This document shows positions 34,677 to 43,760 of a stretch of DNA of 64,000 nt, piece by piece (position 1 is the stretch's first letter; every line of letters starts with the position of its first letter). The position numbers and the translations under genes were made by a program. Source of the DNA: Eubacteriales bacterium (lineage in GTDB: Bacteria > Bacillota > Clostridia > Eubacteriales > Anaerofustaceae); assembly GCA_024685545.1 (NCBI GenBank), contig JAIKVR010000066.1, forward strand, positions 38,764-102,763. The letters are read 5' to 3'. The notes under the pieces are model-generated. The model searched no databases and was not told the origin of the DNA. It saw only the letters and a program-made list of their open reading frames with translations.

Positions 34677-35223
34677 TGTGATTCAATCCTTTCTCCAATC
34701 CTTCCGCAATCATGATCAAAGATTTTCGAATCACTTCCGGATCATATTTCATCGCGTTGTTTGCGATCAGGCTGGCATAGCCGTGAACAACAGCAACCAG
34801 AGGTTCAAAAAAGGAAACGGCAGATTCTGCCGATAATCCTTCTTCTGTACTTACCGCAGCAAGAACACCCGACATTTCCGGGGATCTGATCAGCTCTTCC
34901 AGACTGGATCCCGAAAAACGTCCGGACTGAAAAAGAAAGCGAAACAGCTGCGGCTCTTCTTCCGCAAACCGGATATAACGCTGCCCCATCCCGAGCAGAT
35001 CTCCGCCTGCCATTATAAATTCGCTGTGAAAAGCATCCGCTTTCTGATAAGTCAGCTCCCTCAGTTCATCGAGATCGGGAAACTGATACATGATTGGCTG
35101 TGTAGAACAGCCGAGGGAAGAGGCAAGACTCCTTGCAGACAGAAACTCGTGACCCTTTTCCCTTATCAGCTGGAAAGCGCCCTCTATTATCACTTCCTTC
35201 GTAGTCGTCGGTTTCTTTGACAT
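34660..35223 (-). CDS. TetR family transcriptional regulator
   Basis: 187 residues. N-terminal helix-turn-helix: TTTKEVIIEGAFQLIREKGH, then SARSLASSLGCSTQPIMYQF and DLDELREL. The C-terminal domain resembles WHG/TetR_C_33-like ligand domains. The start at 35223 follows an AGGTGA SD; an in-frame GTG three codons upstream is less likely. It overlaps the CPBP protease gene, which is its probable target. Confidence 0.85.
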   Translation of the reverse strand: MSKKPTTTKEVIIEGAFQLIREKGHEFLSARSLASSLGCSTQPIMYQFPDLDELRELTYQKADAFHSEFIMAGGDLLGMGQRYIRFAEEEPQLFRFLFQSGRFSGSSLEELIRSPEMSGVLAAVSTEEGLSAESAVSFFEPLVAVVHGYASLIANNAMKYDPEVIRKSLIMIAEGLEKGLNHNDETV

Positions 35224-35589
35224 GATGATCACCTGATAATACTATAACGCCTGTTATTATATTTCGAATCCTCTTGCATGTCAAGAACTGCTTCGATCCG
35301 CAATAAGTATCTGTACTATCATGGTCAGGTAAAAGCGCGAGATGCGCTGCTCAAAGGAAGTGTAATCTCCTGGTTCGGGATGTGTTTCCAGCATGTTTTA
35401 AGCAACTGCAGGGAGGCTCGGTACCCGTTCATGCGGATTCGGACAATAAAAAAAGCAGGCGATATCGCCGGATTATTTAGTCCTGTGAAGAGTGGAAGAA
35501 GTAAACCCGTCTAGCTGCCTGCGTTTATTATTATATATGCCTTTCTCCCCTCAGTCAACTGTCTTTTGATGCGGGGAACCTGCTGTCAA
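35224..35589. other. Intergenic region, 366 bases
   Basis: It separates the tetR start from the end of the TerD-like gene; both are on the minus strand. It must contain the tetR promoter, but no consensus boxes stand out. A terminator is annotated at 35446-35469. A 78-codon plus-strand frame at 35278-35514 has no SD and no recognisable domain and is not called. Confidence 0.5.
35446..35469 (-). terminator. Terminator downstream of the TerD-like gene
   Basis: On the minus strand the palindrome GGCGATATCGCC is followed by TGC and a run of T (TTTTTTTATT). An outer GCAGGC/GCCTGC pair about 60 bases apart could extend the stem. It lies 120 bases after the stop. Confidence 0.65.
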
Positions 35590-37635
35590 TCATTTATTCA
35601 TAAGAGCCAGGAGCTTATCAAAGTCATAGCTATGTATCACCTCTGTCCCTTCGCGTACATCCAACGTTTTATCCGATACCACTACGTCTGCAATGAGCGG
35701 GTCGTCCACTGTCTCACTGGCCATCATCTCGAAGAACGAATAGAGACTGATGACAGACACCGCGTTGAAATACTGCTTTAAAAAGCTTGCCGAGCTGGAA
35801 CTCGCGACGCGGGCTGTACTGTCCCTTGCCATATTCAGCCACACAAAATCGTTGTTTTCGAGATCGATCCCAAATAGATATGCAAACGTGCTTCTGCAGT
35901 CGATCACAAACGAGGATTTTACGGTCTTGGGCTCAAAAATGGCTCCGGAATCGATTATATCGCGTGTCATATAGCCTGCCTTGCAGAGGCAGTCCGAAAA
36001 GAAGGTCGGGGTATAAACGTTATTGCAGAAGACCAGATATTTCAACTCAGGAGCATACTCCCTGAACAGAGCAGTATCGATGTCGAAGTATTCGCTTCCG
36101 CCCTTGGATCCGCTAGTTTCGTCACCAGAGAATGTAATGGCTTCTGACTGATTATCCCACATGGTCTGCCATGAGAAGACCTCCTGTCTTCCGTCGCTGC
36201 CGATGCCGATTACAGAAAGGTCGATATCGTCTACACCTTCCCAGTAGGTGAAAGCCCTGATCTTCTTCCCTTCTTCCATATGGATGCGTGTCCCCTTCGC
36301 CATCACACCGAAGCCCCCGCTCGATGTGTTTTCCTGCAGAGGGAGAGCCATATTCTTCATCTCCTCATCGATGTATACCTTCCCGAGCCTTCCGGCAAGC
36401 AGGGACCGTATGTTTTCCTGAAGTTTTGACACAATCAGCTGGGCCTGAAGCGGCGTCAGGTTCGACCTGCGCCTCTTCTGTTCCTCCTCACTTTCGTGGT
36501 GGATTCCCAGAAGATTATGTCTGGTGAATCTGAAGAACCTGCGCTCACCCGACTCGGGGAGGGATGAGTATTTCAACAGCAGCTGTATGAGCACGATAAG
36601 GTTTCCTGAATCGATGTTGCTCAGGATGTAAGCGGTATCTTCCCAGCTTTCCGCCCTGCTCAGCAGATAATCCAGATTGCGCAGAACTGCGGCAGATCCT
36701 TTGCCTTTCTTCATTACGTCCAATGCGGTCCTGACCTCTCCCGCTGCCATGGCATTTTCAAAAGCGGAATAGACCGATTCATTTCTGTCTGAGCGCATAT
36801 CCGCGGCGAACCGGGCCGCCATGTCGTTGATCGGCCTGTAATGGATGTGATGCAGCAGACCCGACCAGATGGCCTTTTTCTCATAGCAGGCGACAGTGTC
36901 GCACCTTCCTGCGGTGATGAGTCTGTCGATCACGGCGGTTATGAACTTCCTGTCCTTATTCTTCAGGTTCAGCTGCCTGATGTTTTCATTCCCGTAAGCA
37001 GAGTAATTGAGCTCATCTGTGAGCTTTATCACGTCCGAGAGCATCAGATACACGGCGTATTTTATGTTCCTGGTATCCAAGAGCAGTTTTATCGCGGTGT
37101 TCTTTGAGGCGCAGCCTTTGATCTGGTAGTCATAATCGGTTATAAATCCGAGCACGAGGCCGTACTGCTCGTCGTTCAGCGGGCGGCTGGAGGACAGGAA
37201 CGAGTCCACGGCCCAGGCAATCTCTTCTGCAGCCGCTTGCTCTGTGATGATCGAGAATTCCCTTATTTCGGAGTCTTCTTTGAAAGCAGTCTTTTCGAGA
37301 GCCGGCTCTAGGATGGAGTGACCGGCCTCGCCGAACATGCCGAAGCCGTATGTAATGGTGTAATGCACGAGCTGGTCAAACAGGAGCTGGTCCGGAGACA
37401 GCGCGCGTACGCTTTCGGGAAAACCTTTATAAAAAGGATCGGGGACTTTCAGACCGATATTGACCTCAGCGGTTTTTATGAGACCCTGTTCCGCAAGTTC
37501 ACCCCCGGAAACGACCTTTATATTGAAAAGCGAGGCCAGTGAAAAAACGACCGAGAAAGCTTCCTCGGGGGTTGAAGTTTTTTCGCTTACCAGAATGCGT
37601 TTAGCAAATAAATAGTTCTTGTAGATATCCTTCAT
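35590..37635 (-). CDS. Large protein with a C-terminal TerD-like domain
   Basis: 681 residues. About residues 1-400 are helical, including SPDQLLFDQLVHYTITYGFG and a basic segment, HESEEEQKRRRSNLTPLQA. From about residue 430 comes a beta-rich domain: VYIDEEM, IRAFTYWEGVDDIDLSVIGI (compare the TerD FDLDAS strand), ITFSGDETSGSKGGSEYFDID and SGAIFEPKTVKSSFVID. From memory this second half matches the TerD-related proteins of the MXAN_6230/SCO0854 type, here without the RING finger those carry. TerD domains bind calcium and belong to stress systems; no other ter gene is in this window. SD: GGAGAG upstream. Alternative: an unrelated beta domain. Confidence 0.55.
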   Translation of the reverse strand: MKDIYKNYLFAKRILVSEKTSTPEEAFSVVFSLASLFNIKVVSGGELAEQGLIKTAEVNIGLKVPDPFYKGFPESVRALSPDQLLFDQLVHYTITYGFGMFGEAGHSILEPALEKTAFKEDSEIREFSIITEQAAAEEIAWAVDSFLSSSRPLNDEQYGLVLGFITDYDYQIKGCASKNTAIKLLLDTRNIKYAVYLMLSDVIKLTDELNYSAYGNENIRQLNLKNKDRKFITAVIDRLITAGRCDTVACYEKKAIWSGLLHHIHYRPINDMAARFAADMRSDRNESVYSAFENAMAAGEVRTALDVMKKGKGSAAVLRNLDYLLSRAESWEDTAYILSNIDSGNLIVLIQLLLKYSSLPESGERRFFRFTRHNLLGIHHESEEEQKRRRSNLTPLQAQLIVSKLQENIRSLLAGRLGKVYIDEEMKNMALPLQENTSSGGFGVMAKGTRIHMEEGKKIRAFTYWEGVDDIDLSVIGIGSDGRQEVFSWQTMWDNQSEAITFSGDETSGSKGGSEYFDIDTALFREYAPELKYLVFCNNVYTPTFFSDCLCKAGYMTRDIIDSGAIFEPKTVKSSFVIDCRSTFAYLFGIDLENNDFVWLNMARDSTARVASSSSASFLKQYFNAVSVISLYSFFEMMASETVDDPLIADVVVSDKTLDVREGTEVIHSYDFDKLLALMNK

Positions 37636-37775
37636 GACTCTCTCCGTTCAATGACGTGGCGGCCGATTATTCACGACCGCATTGATTATATAATATATCT
37701 GAGTAAAAATGCAAAAGCAAGCAAACCTGGCAATGATAACGGACTGGCATCTGTCCCGAAGTGATGCCTGCGCAG

Positions 37776-37805
37776 AAAAAAGGGCAGGGATAAGACGCCC
37801 CGCCC
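37776..37805 (-). terminator. Terminator of topA
   Basis: On the minus strand GGGCGGGG pairs with CCCTGCCC (one mismatch) across 8 bases, followed by TTTTTT. Confidence 0.8.
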
Positions 37806-37809
37806 GTGC

Positions 37810-39888
37810 TCAGTCTTCTTTCTCGATCTTATGTTTATATCCGCATTCCTTGTCCTGGCAGAACAGGCTGTCGCCCTTCGCGTTATAGTACAGTTCCTTG
37901 CCGCATCTCGGGCACTTCTGATCAGACGGCTTGTACCAACTGAAGTAATCGCAGTCGGGATAGGATTTGCAGCCGTAGAAAGTGCGCCCTTTTTTGGTCT
38001 TCCGAACGACCACGTCCGATCCGCATTTCGGGCATTTTGCACCGACCTTGTCTACAAGCGGCTGGGTGTGCCTGCACTCGGGGTATCCCGGACAAGCCAG
38101 GAATTTGCCGAAACGTCCGCTCTTTACTATGAGCTTCCTCCCGCAGTTGGGGCAGATCTCGTCTGATTCCACAACCGGGAGAGCCACCTTTTCCAGACTG
38201 TCCGCGCTTTCCAGCTCCTTTTCCAGATTTTTGTAGAATCCGTCCACCACCTCGACCCAGTTGAGCTTCCCTTCAGCGACTCTGTCCAGGCGGGTTTCCA
38301 TGTCAGCGGTGAAGCCCACGTCCACTATATCGGGGAATGCCTGCTTCATAAGCCCAGTCACTATCTCACCGAGATCGGTAGGTCTGAATTTTCTGTCCTC
38401 TATAGTGACATACCCGCGCACTTCTATGGTAGAGATCGTAGGTGCATAAGTGCTCGGGCGCCCGATTCCGAGCTCCTCCAGAGCCTTTATAAGGGTCGCT
38501 TCCGTATACCGGGCAGGCGGCTGGGTGAATTTCTGTTCGGCTGAGATATGATCCCTCTCGAGTTTTTCGTCCGCTTTCAGAACCGGAAGATCGACATCCT
38601 TCTGATAATCAGACTGGTCATCATCGGAAGAATTGTATACCCTCATGAAGCCCGGGAAGACCAGGCGCGAGCCTGACGCCCTCAATGTATATTTCCCGTT
38701 GATTATGTCGGCTCCGACAGTGTCATAGACGGCGGAAGCCATCTGGGATGCGATGAAGCGGTCGTAAATGAGTTTATAAAGGTTGTACTGGTCGCGGGAG
38801 AGCGTCCCTTTGAGCTTCTCCGGCGTAAGCCCGAGGTCCGTTGGACGGATGGCCTCGTGGGCGTCCTGTATCTTGCCTTTTTTCCCGTAAGTATTGTTGG
38901 CCCAGTAGTTTTCCCCGTACTTTTCGATGATGAGCTTTTTCGCTGCTTCTGCGGCTTCCTTCGCGACCCTGACAGAGTCGGTCCTGATGTAGGTGATCAG
39001 TCCGACATGGCCGATCTCAGGCAGTTCGACGCCTTCGTAGAGCATCTGGGCGACGCTCATCGTTTTTTTTGCGGATGAACCCAGCTTAAAAGCAGCATCC
39101 TGCTGCATGGTGCTCGTGGTATAAGGCGCGTTGGGCTTGCGGCGTTTGGAGGATTCCTCCACGCTGCCCACGACGAATTCGCCCTCCTCAAGCTCTTTTT
39201 TGACCTTAGCGCTTTTTTCACCGTTATCGATGGTTATCCTGCGCCCGGCGTGTTTCGTGAGCTTCGCCTCGAAAACGGTGCTGTCTCCCTGTTTTTTCAG
39301 GAAAGCAGAGATGTTCCAGTATTCGGAAGGCACGAAAGCCCGTATCTCCTCTTCCCTGTCCACGATGATGCGGACTGCCGCGGACTGCACTCTTCCTGCT
39401 GAAAGTCCTCTGGCAACCTTTTTCCAGAGCACCGGAGAGATCTTGTAACCGACGATCCTGTCCAGTACCCTTCTTGCCTGCTGGGCGTCCACCAAGTCCA
39501 GATCCACGCTCCGCTTGTTTTCCATCGCCGCGGAGATAGCGGACGCTGTTATCTCGTGGAATTCGATGCGGTTATTATCCCTCAGGTTAAGCCCGAGACT
39601 GTTGGCCAGATGATAGGATATCACCTCTCCCTCGCGGTCGGGGTCGGTAGCCAGTATCACCTCGTCGGCCTTCTTTGCCTTCTCGCGGATCTCCTTCAAT
39701 ATCGGTGCTTTGCCTTTGATCGTTATGTATTTAGGCTTATAGTCGTTCTCGATATCCACTCCCAGCGTGGAAGTGGGCAGGTCGATGACGTGACCGTTGG
39801 TGGCGGTCACCTCGCAGCCCTTTGGCAGATATTTCCCTATCGTTTTCGCCTTTGCCGGCGACTCGACTATTACAAGTGTTTTTCCCAT
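37810..39888 (-). CDS. topA: DNA topoisomerase I
   Basis: 692 residues, type IA. It relaxes negative supercoils. Toprim domain: TLVIVESPAKAKTIGKYL at the start and ATDPDREGEVISYHL near 105 (metal acids; the usual text is GEAIAWHL). LSAGRVQSAAVRIIVDRE, the active-site Tyr in GLITYIRTDS near 300, and LIKALEELGIGRPSTYA. Three C-terminal four-Cys zinc ribbons follow (CPNCG, CPKCG and CPRCG starts). The start at 39888 has GGAGG, 8 bases upstream; nine extra codons upstream are unlikely. A small acidic protein gene lies 165 bases upstream on the same strand. Confidence 0.96.
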   Translation of the reverse strand: MGKTLVIVESPAKAKTIGKYLPKGCEVTATNGHVIDLPTSTLGVDIENDYKPKYITIKGKAPILKEIREKAKKADEVILATDPDREGEVISYHLANSLGLNLRDNNRIEFHEITASAISAAMENKRSVDLDLVDAQQARRVLDRIVGYKISPVLWKKVARGLSAGRVQSAAVRIIVDREEEIRAFVPSEYWNISAFLKKQGDSTVFEAKLTKHAGRRITIDNGEKSAKVKKELEEGEFVVGSVEESSKRRKPNAPYTTSTMQQDAAFKLGSSAKKTMSVAQMLYEGVELPEIGHVGLITYIRTDSVRVAKEAAEAAKKLIIEKYGENYWANNTYGKKGKIQDAHEAIRPTDLGLTPEKLKGTLSRDQYNLYKLIYDRFIASQMASAVYDTVGADIINGKYTLRASGSRLVFPGFMRVYNSSDDDQSDYQKDVDLPVLKADEKLERDHISAEQKFTQPPARYTEATLIKALEELGIGRPSTYAPTISTIEVRGYVTIEDRKFRPTDLGEIVTGLMKQAFPDIVDVGFTADMETRLDRVAEGKLNWVEVVDGFYKNLEKELESADSLEKVALPVVESDEICPNCGRKLIVKSGRFGKFLACPGYPECRHTQPLVDKVGAKCPKCGSDVVVRKTKKGRTFYGCKSYPDCDYFSWYKPSDQKCPRCGKELYYNAKGDSLFCQDKECGYKHKIEKED

Positions 39889-40052
39889 TTGATTATTTCC
39901 TCCGGCACACGGCATACACCGTGCCCTTTTGCACGGATGCCTCTCTTCTCTTATAAGAGGGAACAGGACGATCCATATACAAGGAAGACAGAACTGCCTG
40001 AGTAAGCCGCTCCTTCTTCCGATTTCCGGCCCGAACTACGTCTATATGCCTT

Positions 40053-40205
40053 TTACTTTTCCTTTACCAGGCTGATCGACTGTCCGGACTCTTCTTCTGA
40101 CTCCTCCGACTGTTCCCCTGTCATTTCCAGGGTCTGAGCCATATCTTCTTTCTTTATCACTTCAGGATCATCTTTGTCAATGGGGAGTATATTCTTTTTT
40201 TCCAT
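40053..40205 (-). CDS. Small acidic protein upstream of topA
   Basis: 50 residues, starting MEKKNILPIDKDDPEVIKKE and continuing DMAQTLEMTGEQSEESEEE to a short end SGQSISLVKEK. No Cys, membrane helix or signal. SD GAGAGG, 7 bases before the ATG at 40205. The frame stays open upstream, but the longer version is Cys/Arg-rich and lacks an SD. I do not recognise a family. It may be cotranscribed with topA; two small CCGTGC/GCACGG hairpins lie in the gap between them. Confidence 0.45.
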   Translation of the reverse strand: MEKKNILPIDKDDPEVIKKEDMAQTLEMTGEQSEESEEESGQSISLVKEK

Positions 40206-40535
40206 GTCTGTACCTCTCTGTCCTTTCATGTTTAAGCGGCTCTGGCAAGAGCACGGTGCTCCTAACTGTCCGCTGTGCTTGCCCGACCTTCTCTCGATCC
40301 ATCCCTCACGCTTGACCGAAAATCCGCATGCGGGCTTTCTTTCGCACATTTTCCCTTCCGGGATAAACTTATACACCGTAAACGTATGTGCATGTATTTC
40401 AGCGTGGGAATCAAATGCTCCTTGTTCAGGCAGGCGTTAAGCATAATAACAATTTCGGCCTGCTGAGCCTCAAAGGATTGAAACCGATGTCTTGCAGGTA
40501 TTATATGATATAATAGATGGAGAAGGTAATCAAGG
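40206..40535. other. Divergent intergenic region, 330 bases
   Basis: It lies between the small acidic protein gene (minus) and obgE (plus) and should hold both promoters. The obgE side shows TTGAAA followed by AT-rich TATTATATGATATAAT before the start. No RNA structure, repeat or convincing small gene was recognised in the rest. Confidence 0.5.
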
Positions 40536-41813
40536 ATGATTATAGATAAAGTTGATATAGAAGTCACTTCCGGCAAAGGTGGAGACGGCGCTGTTTCCTT
40601 CCTGCGAGAGAAATTCATGCCCAACGGCGGGCCTGACGGCGGAGACGGCGGCAGGGGCGGATCGGTGATATTCAAAGCCAGCAAGGATGTCAATACCCTG
40701 AGCGATTTCCGCTATGTCAAAAGATTCAAGGCTGACGATGGCGAACCGGGACAGCCTAAAAAAATGAGCGGAAAGGACGCGAAGGATCTTTACGTCAAGG
40801 TTCCGGTGGGGACAGTCATATTCTATAACGGCAAGGTCGTGGCGGATATGACCTCGGACGGCGAGGAGTTCGTTGCCGCGAAAGGCGGCAGGGGCGGAAA
40901 CGGGAATCAGCATTACGCGCTGGCAAACCGTCAGGCGCCGAAATTTGCGAAACCCGGAGACAAGGGCGTCACCCGCAGACTTACGCTGGAACTAAAGATG
41001 CTTGCGGACGTGGGATTGGTCGGCTTTCCCAATGTGGGCAAATCGACACTGCTTTCTATCGTTTCAAATGCACGGCCGAAAATCGCCGATTATCATTTTA
41101 CGACTCTTGACCCTAACCTCGGCCTCGTAAGGTATAAAAACGCCGAGGAATTCGTGATGGCCGATATACCGGGCATCATCGAAGGAGCGAGCGAAGGCAA
41201 AGGGCTAGGCAGCGAGTTCCTGCGCCATATCGAGAGGACAAGGATCCTTATCCACGTGCTGGATGCCTCGGGAAGCGAAGGGCGTGATCCGAAGGATGAC
41301 TTTGAAAAGATCAACGATGAACTGAAAAAGTATTCGGAAAAACTCTCTGTGCGAACGATGATAGTCATGCTCAACAAGGCAGACCTCGTTCCTTCCGAAA
41401 GAAAGGGAGAACTTGTTTCCCTGAAGAAGTACTTTGAGGACAAAGGATATAAGACATTCATCACGTCTACCGCGGCACATATGGGCATAAACGAGCTGCT
41501 CGACTGCGTCATCGAGACCCTCAAGACAGTGGATTACGAGCCTCTCTTCTTCACCGAAGGCGATATCGACGAAGCCTCCATGCAGGCGGACAACGACAGT
41601 TTCGAGGTAACTGTAACGGACGGAGTCTACTATGTCACAGGGGATCTGGCGGAGCGCATCATGGGCACCGTCAATATCGACGACTACGAGTCCCTTTCCT
41701 ACCTGCAGAAACTTCTGAAAGGCAAAGGGATCCTCGGGGCCCTTGAAAGCGCCGGGGTAAAGGATGGGGACACCGTGGACATTGCGGGGTTCGAATTCGA
41801 ATACTATAAATAG
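40536..41813 (+). CDS. obgE: GTPase ObgE/CgtA
   Basis: 425 residues. An essential GTPase that binds the 50S ribosome and links growth to nucleotide pools. The glycine-rich Obg fold occupies about 1-158 (KGGDGAVSFLREKFMPNGGP, GGRGGNGN). The G domain has GFPNVGKSTLLS (G1) near 165, DIPGIIEGASEGKGLG (G3) near 212 and LNKADLVPS (G4) near 283. The C-terminal OCT domain, about 345-425, is present as in Bacillota. It heads the conserved obgE-nadD-yqeK order; nadD follows after 12 bases. Confidence 0.96.
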   Translation: MIIDKVDIEVTSGKGGDGAVSFLREKFMPNGGPDGGDGGRGGSVIFKASKDVNTLSDFRYVKRFKADDGEPGQPKKMSGKDAKDLYVKVPVGTVIFYNGKVVADMTSDGEEFVAAKGGRGGNGNQHYALANRQAPKFAKPGDKGVTRRLTLELKMLADVGLVGFPNVGKSTLLSIVSNARPKIADYHFTTLDPNLGLVRYKNAEEFVMADIPGIIEGASEGKGLGSEFLRHIERTRILIHVLDASGSEGRDPKDDFEKINDELKKYSEKLSVRTMIVMLNKADLVPSERKGELVSLKKYFEDKGYKTFITSTAAHMGINELLDCVIETLKTVDYEPLFFTEGDIDEASMQADNDSFEVTVTDGVYYVTGDLAERIMGTVNIDDYESLSYLQKLLKGKGILGALESAGVKDGDTVDIAGFEFEYYK

Positions 41814-41825
41814 CGAGAGGTCGCA

Positions 41826-42428
41826 ATGAAGATAGGAATATTCGGGGGAAGCTTCAACCCCATCCATAACAGCCACATCCAGCTCTGCGAGGCAGCATCG
41901 AATTCCCTCGGTCTGGACAGACTGATCCTCATCCCTACTGGGGATAACCCGCTGAAAAACGAATGGGGAGCCACACGGTCACAGCGTTTGGAAATGACCG
42001 AGATCGCAGCAGCCGCGCATCCGGACTGGGAAGTAAGCTCCATCGAAGTCAACAGGGAAGGAATGAGCTATACCGTAGACACCATAAACGAGCTTAAGAA
42101 GACTATGGACGGTGATTTTTTCTTCATTTCCGGCTCCGATATCCTCTTTTCTCTTTCCAAGTGGAAGAAGATAGACCAGCTCGCGAAAAAAACCTGGTTT
42201 GTAGTCGCAGCGAGGCGCGGTGTTGACAATTCCCGCATGTATTCCGTCTCCCAGGATCTAAACCGGAGCCTCGGTGCGGGGATTGTACTCATAGAGGATT
42301 ATCTCGTAGACGAGATGTCCTCCACCTTTATCAGAAAAACAGTATCCACCGGCGGGAATATTGAGGAGTATGTACCGGCGGGGATAGCGGAATATATAAA
42401 AAGGAACGGTTTATATCTGGATGCGTGA
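41826..42428 (+). CDS. nadD: Nicotinate-nucleotide adenylyltransferase
   Basis: 200 residues. It makes deamido-NAD from nicotinate mononucleotide and ATP. Nucleotidyltransferase motifs: IFGGSFNPIHNSHI at the start (GxFxPxHxGH-like), a MSYTVDTINELK segment near 80, SGSDILFSLSKW near 97, and the C-terminal DEMSSTFIRK (SSTxxR) near 160. SD GAGAGG. It overlaps yqeK by 8 bases. Confidence 0.94.
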   Translation: MKIGIFGGSFNPIHNSHIQLCEAASNSLGLDRLILIPTGDNPLKNEWGATRSQRLEMTEIAAAAHPDWEVSSIEVNREGMSYTVDTINELKKTMDGDFFFISGSDILFSLSKWKKIDQLAKKTWFVVAARRGVDNSRMYSVSQDLNRSLGAGIVLIEDYLVDEMSSTFIRKTVSTGGNIEEYVPAGIAEYIKRNGLYLDA

Positions 42429-43008
42429 ATTTGACATAGAGAAGGCAAAAAAGAAACTTAAAAAAGAACTTTCACCCTTCCGCTATGCCCATACGCTGGG
42501 CTGCGCAGACACCTGCAGGGCTATGGCCGAACGTTTTGGGGTCGACCCGGAAAAGGCATACATAACGGGCCTACTGCACGACAACGCCAAAGACATGAAG
42601 TTCGCCGAGCAGATCGCCTATGCCGAGGGCAAAGGAGTGCAGCTGAGCCGCACGGCGCTCGAATCCCCGCACATCACCCATGCCCCCGTCGGAGCGATCA
42701 GAGCCAGGTATGAATTCGGCATGGAGGATGAGGAAGTCCTTTCAGCGATAGACTGCCACACCACGGGCAAGACACATATGTCCACGCTGGACAAGATACT
42801 CTTCGTGGCGGACCTTATCGAGCCCAACAGAGATCATTCCTATACGGACGGACTGAGGGAGAAGGCCAAAGGCAGCCTCGACGAAACAGTGCTGGCCTGC
42901 ATGGACAGGGTGATCGGATTCGTGCTGGAAAAACGCGAGCTGCTGTGCTTCGAGACCGTTGAGGCAAGAAATTACCTTCTCAGGGAGGAGATCGGTGTCT
43001 ATAACTAA
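42421..43008 (+). CDS. yqeK: HD domain protein YqeK (symmetrical Ap4A hydrolase type)
   Basis: 195 residues. HD-superfamily motifs: FRYAHTLGCADTCRAMA (first His), YITGLLHDNAKDM (HD) near 45, HITHAPVGAIRARYEFG near 80 and IDCHTTGKTHMSTLDKILFVADLIEPNR near 105-130. YqeK proteins hydrolyse diadenosine tetraphosphate to ADP. It is translationally coupled on both sides: its start lies in nadD and its end overlaps the following SDR start by 14 bases. In many Bacillota rsfS comes next; here that position is taken by an SDR. Confidence 0.92.
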   Translation: MREFDIEKAKKKLKKELSPFRYAHTLGCADTCRAMAERFGVDPEKAYITGLLHDNAKDMKFAEQIAYAEGKGVQLSRTALESPHITHAPVGAIRARYEFGMEDEEVLSAIDCHTTGKTHMSTLDKILFVADLIEPNRDHSYTDGLREKAKGSLDETVLACMDRVIGFVLEKRELLCFETVEARNYLLREEIGVYN

Positions 43009-43738
43009 GAACGTAGTCATCACCGGCTCGGCAGGCGGCATAGGGAGCGCCGCAGCGGAAAAATTCGCTGCCAACGGATGGAGCGTGGCCGTCTGCTACA
43101 GGACCAGCAGGGATAAGGCATATGAGCTTGCAGACAGGCTGAAGGCCGAATACGGCGTTTTCGCCCGACCCTATTACGGGGATATCACGAAGACCGATGA
43201 AGTCATGAAGATGGCTGAAGCGATAAAGGGAGATATGGGCTTCGTATACGCCCTGGTGAACAACGCCGGCGTGGCGGGCCAGATGCTTTTCCAGGACATT
43301 TCGGACGATGACTGGGAGCGTATGATAGGCACCGACCTTACCGGTACCTTCAAAATGATCAGGGCTTTTCTGCCGGAGATGGTCGGCCGCAAGGAGGGTG
43401 TCATCATCAACATATCCTCGATCTGGGGAGTTGCGGGAGCTTCCATGGAAGCGGCTTATTCCGCAGCCAAGGCCGGCATGATCGGCATGACCAAGGCTCT
43501 TGCCAAGGAACTCGGACCCAGCGGGATAAGGGTCAACTGCGTCGCTCCGGGAGTTACTGACACACCGATGCTGGCCAGCCTTCCGAAAGGGGCTTTGGAA
43601 CTGGCCGCTGAAGAAACGCCGCTGGGCAGGATAGCGAAGCCTGAGGAAATAGCCGAAGCTATTTTTTATCTGACGGACGAGAAAGCCGCCTTCATCACAG
43701 GGGAGACGCTCAACATCAACGGCGGATTCGTAATATAA
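42995..43738 (+). CDS. SDR family oxidoreductase, FabG-like
   Basis: 247 residues. NAD(P) motif VVITGSAGGIGSAAAEKF at residue 5, LVNNAGVAGQ near 85, the catalytic Ser in INISSIWG near 138 and Y-x3-K in YSAAKAG near 152, then CVAPGVTDTPML. The nearest textbook enzyme is 3-oxoacyl-ACP reductase, but with no fab genes around the role is open. The GTG start at 42995 is preceded by GGGAGGAG and overlaps yqeK; a longer frame with a TTG start lacks an SD. galM follows after 22 bases. Confidence 0.88.
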   Translation: MSITKNVVITGSAGGIGSAAAEKFAANGWSVAVCYRTSRDKAYELADRLKAEYGVFARPYYGDITKTDEVMKMAEAIKGDMGFVYALVNNAGVAGQMLFQDISDDDWERMIGTDLTGTFKMIRAFLPEMVGRKEGVIINISSIWGVAGASMEAAYSAAKAGMIGMTKALAKELGPSGIRVNCVAPGVTDTPMLASLPKGALELAAEETPLGRIAKPEEIAEAIFYLTDEKAAFITGETLNINGGFVI

Positions 43739-43760
43739 ACTATTTGAACGGAGAGCAATA

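Noticed and set aside
35278..35514. 78-codon plus-strand frame in an intergenic region
   Set aside because: No SD, no protein-like pattern, and it overlaps a minus-strand terminator.
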